This document shows, piece after piece, positions 10,801 through 20,769 of a stretch of 64,000 nt of DNA. Made by a program: the position numbers and the translations under genes. Origin of the DNA: Selaginella moellendorffii (Eukaryota; Streptophyta; Lycopodiopsida; Selaginellales; Selaginellaceae); NCBI RefSeq assembly GCF_000143415.4, contig NW_003314299.1, positions 1,672,166-1,736,165 on the forward strand, read 5' to 3'. Position 1 is the stretch's first letter, and every line of letters begins with the position of its first letter. The notes below the pieces were generated by a model, which saw nothing but the letters and a program-made list of their open reading frames with translations, was not told where the DNA came from and did no database searches.

Positions 10801-13298
10801 CTCACAACCTGCACAAGGTAAGGTCACGTGAGGCCTCACGCCATTTTGATTATAGATCGTTGTGAATATTCAGACACGAGGACTGAAAAGCGCACTGGTG
10901 GCGCGTCGAAGAAGGACAAACAGACAAGTAATAGGAAAAAAGGAGGTACAAATTATATTTGCAATGGCGTGTGGTCTCATGCCATTCCTTGCAGGAGACA
11001 CTTCTTCAAAGGCAAAACAGGCAAGCATCAGCCAAGCTCAAACTGACAGTGGTCATAAAAAACAAAAGCACGTTGGACAGTCGTCGGGATCAGAGGCGTT
11101 TGATTCGAAAAGGAAGAAGGGCAACGAAAAGATGATAGGTAATGCCTCGCAGTCACCACCTCCTGACTCAGATTCCTATGGTAGACTCCCCTTCCCCAAT
11201 CTCAATGGAGAGGTACAATGGATGAGGGATGCTTTTCAAGTCAGGGCCACGTTTTTCTCATCTCGTCGTGTTCGAAGGGTGCAAGAACATGCAGAAACCA
11301 TGTTAAGACAGTCGGGTGAGGATACGGTCCTAGGTCACGCACTAAAACAGGCTATGGATGTCTTGTATTTTGAGATGGAGACTCGGCCAGATGATTTTCC
11401 CAAGATGGTCTTGGAAGAACAAGCCATCCAGCCTGAGCAGCCTATGGAAGAAATGCAGGAGGGGGATGAGGAGCCAGAGAAAGATAATGAGTAGGAAGAG
11501 CAGAAGGACAAAGAGGAGGACAAAGAAGAGGAGGACGAAGAAGAGGAGGACGAAGAGGACTTGGATGGTCCTCACAATGGTGACGATCACAATAACGACG
11601 ATGACGATGATGACGACGATGGCCAGCCTGAGGTGGCCAAAGAGCAGCGGAGGAAGGTCATACAAGACAAACCATCAGGTAAATAATAGTACATCCATTC
11701 CTAACCTTTTACCATTTCTAACATTGTCCATGTAGGTTGCAAAGCAAATGGTAAGTAGAAATTATTCAGTTGAATTAAGATACAAACTCTAGCCTTTAGT
11801 GTCGAGGAAGGATAGTGCCAAGCAAGGGTCGAAATGTATGTCCAATCCTTCAGAATCAGCAGTGCGCCCAAGTGATATCGGTCCTAGTTCCTCAATAGCA
11901 GTTGATGGTAAATACAGTATAGTCGATTCAATGTGCTAATGAGTTTGTTTTTAGTAGCCAGTAGGGAGGATACCATCTCAATCGAAGGGAGATATTTGGA
12001 CATGCATATGGATCCGCCAATGGACTCTACTTGCCTGCAAGAGTCATCAGAGCTGGTGGAGGCTACTATCCATATCAACGCCAAGCAAGTTGACCACGCT
12101 CCACTTGATGCTGCCCATACCACTGAGTCAATCTTGTCCACGTATCCAACTGACGGTGACCAGGCGCCATTGGACCCGCATGAGGCTGCCCCAGCCGCCG
12201 AGCCGGTTGTATCCTCATTTCCAACGGACTCAACGTGTGCCCAATCGTCTGACTACGCGCCGTTGGAACCTCCCTACACCGCCTCTGCTGCCTGTTCGGT
12301 CATGTCCACTTTGCCAACGGAGGCACCAGCTGAAATGGCGTGTGATCACACGCCATCGGAACCACCCCATGCCACTGTTGAGCCAGTTGTACCAGCGTCT
12401 ACAACTGAAATGGCATGTGCCCACACGCCATCGGATGCGATTGACCCCACATTGCAGAGGAGAGTATTTCCACCCTTCACGTTTCCTCGACCAAAACCCT
12501 CTCAACGACCATCGGGAGCACCATTCGCTAATATTGTAGATGGTAAAATTGACTTGTACCATTTTTTATGCTGACGCATTTCATTTTAGAGTCACGGCGA
12601 AGGTACTGTATCGTTTTTGATCTGAACGATGTTCTTTTCTCCCATGAGCGTGGCTCGTCCTCGAATGTCACTGCACCCTCCAAAGCCTGCGGTCGCAAGT
12701 TGGTCAAAAGAGACAGATTCACATTAATCACACGGGAGAAACTGCGGGATCTAATAATGACCATGCGACACTTAAAACAGGGGGTCGGGTTCAATTTGCA
12801 ATTGGGAGTTTGGACATCCATGATGCGCCACAATGCATTAACGTTGCTACAGATGATGCACGATCAGACGCGAGTAATATTACCATTTGACTTTCTCCTA
12901 ACGCAGGAGGATTGCTTGACTATGGTCCATGTGAGGGGTAGCAAGCCCATCTTCGTCAAGCCAGAGGCTGTAGTGATGAACCGGACTGCTAGGTCAAGTG
13001 AAATCCTCATCATCGATGACTCGCCGATTAAAACTGCAGCGAACACGGAACGGTATATCAGAAGCCATTTGATTGGACAGACACCAGTCATCATTTATGG
13101 CATGTATATTGTCTAGCCAAGCACTATCCGCATCTCCATAATCTGCTCAACCGGATGGGTTCTTCGACCACTGAACATGAGCGTGGACATATTAGAGAAG
13201 AGATGGCATTACTATTGGGTTTAAATCCTGATAGTGTGGAGAGTGATGAAATTCCAAGATTATTGTAAAGGCGTTGGAGGCAAAAAATAACAGTCTGA
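7891..13298 (+). CDS. Gene A: ParB-like / methyltransferase-like / HAD-phosphatase-like multidomain protein
   Basis: Proposed exons are 7891-7893, 8133-9311, 9366-10680, 10731-10817, 10856-10945, 10995-11678, 11736-11750, 11800-11907, 11955-12542 and 12590-13298. All introns are GT-AG and their phases agree. The start is the ATG directly before the first donor. The frame is continuous for about 1,530 codons only if TAG at 10035, 10659 and 11492 is sense; a possible -1 shift near 13114 leads to TAA 13266 and TGA 13296. From the N terminus I see a ParB-like region with GQH at about 302-304, a basic linker before it (about 180-215), a Rossmann-like strand VVEYNCGG at about 782-789 where the paralogue gene B has DCTAGSG, a Glu/Asp-rich tract (about 1045-1100), and an NIF/FCP1-type HAD domain (DLND at 1367-1370, IIDDSP near 1499). 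Catalytic methylase residues look eroded; the first HAD motif is DLND rather than DxDG. Function is not known. A ParB-methylase origin is inferred from gene B. Confidence 0.7.
7918..7941. repeat. Palindrome family copy in gene A intron 1
   Basis: AATGGCATGAGG followed by CCACATGCCATT, a near-perfect palindrome. It is the first of three in the 239-bp intron 7894-8132. Confidence 0.85.
7994..8019. repeat. Palindrome family copy in gene A intron 1
   Basis: AGATGGCGTGTAG followed by CCTCACGCCATCT. It is the second of three copies in intron 1. Confidence 0.8.
8055..8078. repeat. Palindrome family copy in gene A intron 1
   Basis: AATGGCGTGTGG followed by CCTCACGTTATT. It is the third copy in intron 1, more degenerate on its right arm. 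Confidence 0.75.
9329..9355. repeat. Palindrome family copy filling gene A intron 2
   Basis: TGGCATAGCATGTGG followed by CCTCACGCCAT lies inside a 54-bp intron (9312-9365, GTAAGC...TGCAG). The intron length is a multiple of three and has no stop, so retention would keep the frame. Confidence 0.75.
10823..10844. repeat. Palindrome family copy filling a 38-bp intron of gene A
   Basis: The core CGTGAGG/CCTCACG (10827-10840) is perfectly symmetrical. It occupies most of intron 10818-10855, which is only 38 bp (GTAAGG...TTATAG). Confidence 0.7.
10963..10986. repeat. Palindrome family copy filling a 49-bp intron of gene A
   Basis: AATGGCGTGTGG followed by TCTCATGCCATT lies within intron 10946-10994 (GTACAA...TTGCAG). 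Confidence 0.8.
12334..12356. repeat. Palindrome family copy inside a gene A exon
   Basis: ATGGCGTGTGA/TCACACGCCAT is a perfect 22-bp palindrome in exon 11955-12542. It is in frame and encodes Met-Ala-Cys-Asp-His-Thr-Pro. Confidence 0.85.
12409..12431. repeat. Second exonic palindrome family copy in gene A
   Basis: AATGGCATGTGC/CCACACGCCAT lies in the same frame as the copy at 12334 and encodes Met-Ala-Cys-Ala-His-Thr-Pro. Both follow Glu and precede Ser. Confidence 0.85.
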
Positions 13299-13331
13299 GA
13301 TGGCATGTATTTATTTAAACATGTAACTTAT

Positions 13332-13355
13332 TATGGCATGGGGTTCCATGCCATT
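13332..13355. repeat. Palindrome family copy downstream of gene A
   Basis: TATGGCATGGGG followed by TTCCATGCCATT, about 35 bp after the proposed TGA stop. Half-copies lie at about 13300 and 13625. Confidence 0.75.
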
Positions 13356-15126
13356 GTATTAATATTAAAAGACAATTCTTTGAGAGGATTTGCATTATAC
13401 TAGAAGTGTTACAGCATGTTATTGGAAGTCTACGAAGTTGTTTTATTAATAAGGGGAAAGTAAAGATTGAATGGGGACTTGGGCTCCACCTAGACTCGGA
13501 GCAACTGAGCCAATATTAAAAGGATGGAAAGAAATTGGACGACGATGACAAGGAGAAGAGAGAGGTGAAGCAGTGGCAGAGGGAGGAGAAGTGATTGAGT
13601 AGACATTTCCTTATTTAAAATAAAATGGCATGTGCCTCAATGCAGTTGAATTTTGTTATATTTATATACTATATAAAGGTTTGGAAACCTTATTTTACAA
13701 GTGGGATAATGACAATTCCCACTTTAACGAAATAGAGCTTTTCTCTTCCTTTCTTTCACTTTACTTTCGTGGCTACTTCTCTTACTTTCAGAGGATGTTT
13801 CTCCATTGGACAATGGCCCATGCCTTGGATTTCGTGCTCAGGCTGCATTGCCGTTTGTATGGAGGTTCCTCGCTTGGCTCGGTCTATGTTCCAGGTTCTT
13901 TGGCCCTTCCTTTATCATTACTACACCCCGCACATTTCCCCTCACTCATTCCATATCATCTACACTCACAGTTCCATCACCACTCACTCCTAGCAGCGTT
14001 GCCAGCACTTATCTCTAGATGCCCGTCTTGCATCTTTCACTCTTTCACCATCATTCACATCTCCGTTTGAGGTCACATTTACACCATACCACGGACACAC
14101 ATACGCACATCAGCAGCAACAGACACCACCTCATTTGGACGTGCCATTTCCGGGATGTCCTTATGACCATTTGCCGACGATGCACTAGCTTTTCTGGAGC
14201 AACTTTTTTCCAACCAGGTGAACCTGTTCACTCAAGGCACCTAGGTGGATCTTTAGGCGAGGCCACAGAAGCCGAAGCCACTTTCTTCTACTCCAGCACT
14301 CAGTGGACACATGCCACCTCTCTTTACCGGCAACCCAGCGACTATGCCATCCATTTCAGCTGCTGACTTCTTCAGTCCGACAAATCAGCCTGGCCACCTT
14401 CTCAGAGAGCCACCACCATCTCAGCGCTCCACCATATCACTCCACCATATCGGTGCTGGAGCTGGCGTAGGAGTAGGAGCGAGAGTAGGTGGTTACCAGT
14501 TACAGGTTACAGGTACCCGGCTACCGGCTACCGGTTACCGGCTACTCCGAGTGGTCAGTGCTTACCCTACGGGCCAATGGTTATCAATGGCTACCACTTC
14601 AGAGTGCCACCACTATCTCGGTGCTCCACCATATCACTCCATCTTTCATCATTTCCACACTTACCACCTTTGGGCAACACATCCCCTCTTCTACCTCTCT
14701 TTCTTTCTTGATTTCAGCCAATCCTTGGAGCATACCGGAAGTCATCAAGAGGTTGCATTTGCATATTACACTTTCCTGAGCCGAAATCCAGGTACGGGTT
14801 AAGTTCTTTGGGTACTCACGTTCTTTTTCCTCTATTTTCCTCCTCTTTTCACACTTTTTCTACACTTTTCTTCAACTTCAGGGTCCAGTTTGACTACAGG
14901 GTTTCCCACCGGGTTTTCTCCCTGTCTCCAAACTTCTCATCTACCTTTTTTTTCTTTTCCACTTTGTTTTCTAGAGTTTCTACTATTTCACGCAGTTACC
15001 AGCACTTGGCATCAGTAGCAAACGTACACTCTACACTCTTCGGAGGGTTCTCGCGCGTCTGGAGCCAGTGCGATCCACCGTGGTCGCATGTTACGGCGTG
15101 GCCACCGAGAGAGTGAGAGAGAGAGA
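13356..15126. other. Intergenic region, pyrimidine-rich, no gene recognised
   Basis: The stretch contains C/T-rich sequence with His/Ser/Leu-rich open frames of up to about 160 codons that I do not recognise and regard as compositional. At 14490-14560 short GGTTAC/CGGCTAC words repeat. It leads into the promoter-like region at 15127. Confidence 0.4.
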
Positions 15127-15173
15127 GGGAATATTCTGGTCCTCAGAATATTCCCCATCTTCCTTGTATAAAA
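15127..15173 (+). promoter_or_regulatory. Palindrome plus TATA box
   Basis: GGGAATATTCTG (15127-15138) is perfectly inverted at 15144-15155 around a 5-bp loop. TATAAAA follows 11 bp later (15167-15173). This has the look of a core promoter with an upstream dyad, about 100 bp before the start of the hairpin-LTR copy at 15277. Its owner is unknown; it may drive that element copy or be a captured host promoter. Confidence 0.45.
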
Positions 15174-15276
15174 CCCTTGCCTCACAAGGGCGAGGGGGGG
15201 CATTTTGTGGAGAGCAGTGAAGCATTTCTCGTGTTTGAGCGAGCGTTGGGGGAAGCGCCCCTCCTTCCCCCAACAA

Positions 15277-18200
15277 CACTTGTGAAAATAGTCCTTTTGA
15301 GTAGGATAGGAATGCAAGAAGTGTATTTCAGTGAGCTAGTGCCTCACAAGTAGGACTTTACAGGTCTGTGGATTAACCAAGTCCAAAACTGCTGGATGAC
15401 TCAAGTAGAGTCAAGGGATAGTCCTAAGAGGATTGATGGAAGCATTTGGACTGAGGTGTGTTGTACCCCACAAAGGATGGGGGGGATCATAGGATCCAAG
15501 GATGAGAACAGAGGGTATCTCATCGATGGCAAAATGTGCCATGCTAAAGTCGTAGGAAAGGTGTTCCCAAAAAGAAAACAACTTTGACACAAAGTTGTGT
15601 GTGACCTCTATGGTGCAGTGCTAACAGATGGTTGGCATGAGAAAGAGCGGTATTGGTCTTGGCAAAGACTTAGACACAAAGAAGAAGTATTATAGAGGTA
15701 GGCTCGTGAAGCCGATGGTGTGGAGACACCAAATGTGCCAAGGTGTGATACCTTGAGGCTATGTTGGTGGGTTCATGAGAACCCCTTGCCAAAGGAATCC
15801 CAATAGAAATGGGAATGGCATAACCTAAGCTGCAGAGCATGCAGTTGGAGTGTGGTGACCTAGATAATGATGGAGGTGTGGAAGCACCAGCAATGAGTTG
15901 TAGGACTTGACAACTACGAGGCAACTAAACAAGAGGTGCAAAATAATTGGTTAAACGGGTAGAAGGTAGCTACCCAAGCCTTCTTAATGGCATAGGGAAG
16001 TTGGATATACCCTTACAGGGGATAAATTGCTTATATTGCGATATAGTAAGTCAATGTCATAAAAGGAAATACTCATTGTCAAGAAAGCCGTCATTGGGAC
16101 ACCCGAACACTCTAGAACACCAGGAGGTGGTGTTTGATGTCGCGAGGGCAGTAGATAAGGCCCAAGGGACTAAGTCCCTAGCGAATGATGGATAGTAGGT
16201 GCTATCCAAATGTCCAAGGTGGCGGAGACAGGAGAAGACTGTCTACTCGAATTGGACAAAGCCAAAAATGGAATTTTGGCAAGGCTAGCAATGGGCATGC
16301 AAAGGCCCGTAAGCAACAACGTAATCCCGGTGTGTGGGATTATAGGGTGAGCATACCTGGATTGAGGAACCACTCCCTAAGCTATCGGGTAGGTTCATCC
16401 CTAAGAATACTTGCTAAGGCATGATAGAAAGTGCAAAGCTATCCTCCTAGTCTTGAGGAGAATGACCGAAGGAAAGGTGTGAAGCCAAAAGCAAGAAGGG
16501 GATAGAACCGAACCATAGGAATCGAAGGGCATAACCAAGGTTGGTTATGCCAGTTGGGAGTGGAGAATCAAGTGGGGGCTCGAGGGTGCTGCCGCTAGCA
16601 ACCGTGATGCCATGGAGAGTCTAAAATATGGAATTGTCCATATTAGATTATGTGGCAATTGGAAAGCTTGCAAAAAGGGAGGCCTTAGCAAGCTAAGGGA
16701 CAAAGTTCCTTCAAGGTTCCCAAAGACGATTTTAGGTAGCTTAGTACCTAGAAAGGCCAAGTGTAAATGGTTCATAGAACGCGTGAAATCAGAGTGGCAC
16801 AGCAGAAGCGTGGTCTTGAAGCTTGCCATGAGGCAAGGCTATCAAGGTTAGGGAAGTAGTTCCCGAATGTTCAAAGAGAAGGCTTTGAACGAAAGTCGAT
16901 GGTCAAGGACTTTCACGCTTGTGCAAGAACCATGTTACAGTGGTCGGAGGACTTGCCAAAGCGAGATTGGCAAGTCAGGGGAACAAATACCCTAGTTGAA
17001 GGTGATAACTTCAAAAACGGTGGGCCATGGGGCCAAGCATGGAGGAGTCCATGCATGATCACAGGCTTGTCAAGTGAGAGGACTTGGCAGTGGGGAGGAA
17101 CTAAGTTCCTAAGCTGTGATCTATAGTGCGCTTTGAGTATAAGTTGGTGCACCGGCGTGGGGAGTCACGCCAAGGTGATGCCATCCGTAGATGCATATAC
17201 GGAGGTTGGGTTCGAGTCCCGACCCTCTAGTGCTTGGGTTCGAGTCCTAACTCACTAGGGCGTGGTGATGGTTTGGAATATGAGGACACTCATTTTTCGG
17301 TGGTCATGGACTCTCAGTGTTGAGACTAGCTTGGGCACACTGCCAAGCGAGGGATGCCTCGGAGTCGTGATGCACAGTTAGATTGCTTAGTGTGGCTTAG
17401 CATATCTAACTTGAACACTTTAGTGCCAGTGGCACCAAGGACGTGGTGAATGAGATGGGGACACCCAGTCTCAGTTGCTATGGACCCTTGGCCAGAAGGG
17501 CTGGCTTGGGCGCACCGCCAAGTGTGGGGGATGCCCTCAGGGTTGTAGTTAACAAGTTAAAGGTCTGGAAGACCTAGTACCTATTGGCAAACCTGTTAAG
17601 GTGCCGAGGTAAGATCACTAGGTGATCTTGTGGCTAAATAAGGACAAGGTCCTTGTTTGGGCTAAGGAATAAGGTTCTTAGTTCAAAGTGTTGATTTGAA
17701 CTATTGATGATGGTGTGGCTTGGTCAAGGTGACCAAGTGGGAAAAGCACCTTAGGGAAATGAGCTATGTCATTGCGATGGCATAGTGTGTCCAAGAAAAA
17801 TACTCTCTAAAGAGACCCATGGGAGGGTCACAAAGTTGAGCCGTGGATAAAGCCCACAGCAAAAGATGCTAAAGAGACTTACTAGGGGTGAACACCCTAG
17901 TCTTGGCAAAGTAGAGCCTTTGCTATGGAATCAAAAGAATACCTCAAGGAGGGAAGTAGAGATTCGGTGTTGCTTGGTGCAACAATCAACGGATAGGAGC
18001 AAAAGATGAGTGGCTAAGGTAGGGCCATGGAATCCCTTGGAAGGAATCCAAGTGGCAAAGTTAGGCGAGGAACACTAATGTGTTGGATGCTAACAAATTG
18101 CGGGAAAGGAAGTGTTTTTCCAAGGATGGATTCCGAATTGCTTCAATTTGGCGAAAGGGGAAGCTCCAAGGGAGGGAGCGGTAAGGTAGCCAAATGATAG

Positions 18201-18764
18201 GGCCATGAACAGCCCTAGCACAAAGTATGATAACTGGAACTTAGTGCCCTAGAGTGGCACGAAATAGAAGAGAGGATGATGGTGCCCTCGAGTAGAGAAC
18301 TTCCTAGGATGGGAAGTGGAGTTGCACAAAAGGTGCAAGGCAAGGTGTCGAAGACACCTAGGAAATTGACTCCAAGAAGTCAAAATTCAAAGTTCCAAAG
18401 TGCAAAGGTTATATCGATGGGAAATTGAGACTACTCGAGAAGGAATAGTGGGATTGACTTAGAGAAGGGTCTCTAAGAGGTTTAGTGAGAACTAAACTAA
18501 CAAAAGGAGAGAACCACTACATGTGGTCTAATTAGTCTCTAAGTTGGAGAGACTACCCTCCTTAGAGGATGGGTGAGGCATAATGAGCCTTTGGTGTCAA
18601 ACCATTGACGAATATGGAGAAGGCATGGTGAGCCTTCAATGTCAAACTATTGACAAATATTGGCTAGGTGCCAAGGATGGAAATTGTAACACATGCGGGT
18701 GTTACTTTATAAAATAGTTTATCGTTCGATGAGGACATCGAACTTCATCTATGGGTGGTGGAGT
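15277..18764 (+). mobile_element. Hairpin-LTR element copy 2, internal region (5' truncated)
   Basis: The sequence is co-linear with 10-3467 starting from ACACTTGTG. The upstream sequence differs from copies 1 and 3, so the 5' end is truncated or chimeric. The chain of short inverted repeats is conserved. No coding domain is seen. Confidence 0.75.
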
Positions 18765-20664
18765 TGTGAGACACAAAATCCCTAGGCCCCAAAGTGGAGC
18801 CGGAAAGGGTGCCACGTGGTAGTGGCCGAAGCGAAAGCCAAACGAGTATAACACATTTGGACTAAAAGCTCCGACTTGGAAGGTCGAGAGCGGGAGTGGA
18901 ACTCCCAACAAAGTGCTCGAGGAGCAAGCACGAGGCAACCAATAAGCAAGGCTCCAAAAAGGGACCCAAAAAGGACCAACACATGACACGTGGAAGTGTC
19001 CAAGATGGAGTTCGAGGCAGACCCGAGTTGGAGTTCGAGATGGACCTGAAGTGGAGTCCGAGATGGACCCGAAGTGGAGTCCGATATGGAGTCCGAGATG
19101 GAGTCCGAGATGGACCCGAAGTGGAGTCCGAAATGGACTCGAAGTGGAGTCTGATATGGAGTTTGAGATGGACCTGAAGTGGAGTCCGATATGGAGTCCG
19201 AGATGGAGTCCGAGATGGACCCGAAGTGGAGTCCGATATGGAGTTCGAGATGGAGTCCGAGATGGAGTCCGAGATGGAGTCCGAGATGGAGTCCGCTATG
19301 GAGTCCGATATGGAGTCCGAGATGGAGTCCGAGATGGACCTGAGATGGAGTCCGAGACGGATTCCGAGATGGACCCGAGATGGAGTCCGAGATGGACCCA
19401 AGATGGAGTCCGAGATGGACCCGAGATGGAGTCCGAGATGGACCTGAGATGGACCTGAGATGGAGTCCGAGATGGACCCGAGATGGAGTCCGAGATGGAG
19501 TCCGAGATGGAACCGAGACCGAGGCCGAGACCGAGGCCGAGACCGAGACCGAGACCGAGTCCGAGTCCAAAACCGGGACCGAGACCGAGTCCGAGTTCGA
19601 GCCCGAGTTCGAGCCCAAATCCGAGTCCGAATACTAATACAGGCAGTTGGGTGAAAGCCCAAAGCGATCGTCCCCTAGGGGGGGGGGGGGGGGGGAGGCT
19701 GCGGGGGGTCCCAAAAGTATAGTAGGGAGAGTGTGGGGGTTGGAGCCCCCAGGGAGCCAATTTGGCCAGGAAAGGCCAGTTTGGCCCAGGAAGGCCAGAC
19801 CCAGTGTTGGGTGATGAGCTGACCACTGGGAAGTCCAAGACTAGAGTGAACACAAACCGACAAGCGGGGTAGCTTGGTGAAGTGTTCAAGAGCCGGCTCT
19901 AGTTCCCCCGGGAGATCGACTGGCCGATGCTCCCAGTCCAAGTGTGGGTGGCACTACATACTTGGATACCAGGCGTGGCTCAACGGAACCTCGCTCTAAG
20001 CCCATGGCTAGAGCACCCAAGGGCGGAAGGCGGGGAGAGTACCTAGGTGGCTCGCGTAAGGCCACGGTGTTCCGAAATATTGTCCCAAAGGCCTAGACTG
20101 TGGAAAGGAAGAGGAGCAGCCCTCTGGGGTAGTAACCAAGGACACAGTCGTGCGGTGAGGAAGTCCCAGAGGACCGTGGGACTTAGTGGTCGGGCCTGTG
20201 AGCCTCGATCCTGTGGCAGTGTTGGCAAACACGGCCAAGGGTGGAAAGGGACTCAGTGGGGACTGACAGAGGGATATTGGGGAAGGCTATTCCCCTTGTC
20301 GGTGGGCATCCTAAGGATGCTAAGGAGTGGATTTGAGATGACCTCTCATGGATGGTTTGCCTAGTCTTGGAGAGCCAAGACTATGATACAAGTGGTATTG
20401 GACTACCAGTGTGGCAAAGGTGATTGGGCATGGCCTTAGCGTAACAGGCTGCCATGTTGGTGGTACTTTTGAGTGTCAGTCATGGGATCGGACACGTGGA
20501 GCAATTGTACCAAGTGCAAATGTTGAGTGGCATGGATGCCATTCTCGGGGCTAGCAAGTCCCAAGTCCTGAAATGGACTTATGGAGGTTGTGATTGAGAC
20601 TCCTCCAAGTGGTTGAAGGTGTGGTTAAGTGACTAAAGTAGAATGGAAAATTTAGTCGCTCACA
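18765..20664 (+). repeat. LTR of hairpin-LTR element copy 2
   Basis: It begins TGTGAGACAC and ends GTCGCTCACA, with TGTGAG and CTCACA as an exact 6-bp inverted end. It is longer than copy 1 (1,900 versus 1,651 bp), mainly because its minisatellite (about 18998-19640) is longer. A run of about 18 G lies at 19678-19696. Immediately after it comes a fragment of the other LTR family. Confidence 0.8.
18998..19640 (+). repeat. Hexamer-based minisatellite, copy 2
   Basis: This is the same GAGTCC/GAGATG/GACCC composition as 3700-4110, with variants GATATG and GAAGTG. Open frames through it on both strands are composition artefacts. Confidence 0.9.
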
Positions 20665-20769
20665 TGAATCTAGACACTTTCCATAAATAGCATTTGGGAC
20701 CAAAATAAGACTAACACAAAGGGCATGATAGTGAGGGTGTTTGGCAGACATGGTAAACTATCATGTAGC
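20665..20769 (-). repeat. Fragment of a LARD-type LTR, left of nested insertion
   Basis: The stretch matches the interior of the 53630-54774 LTR (ACACTTTCCATAAATAGCAT and onward). The matching sequence continues at 26062 after the nested element. GTAGC at 20765-20769 is duplicated at 26062-26066. Confidence 0.8.

Noticed and set aside
5137-13355. The repeated palindromes as a CRISPR array
   Set aside because: Spacing is irregular, copies are not identical, they are symmetrical throughout and the genome is eukaryotic.
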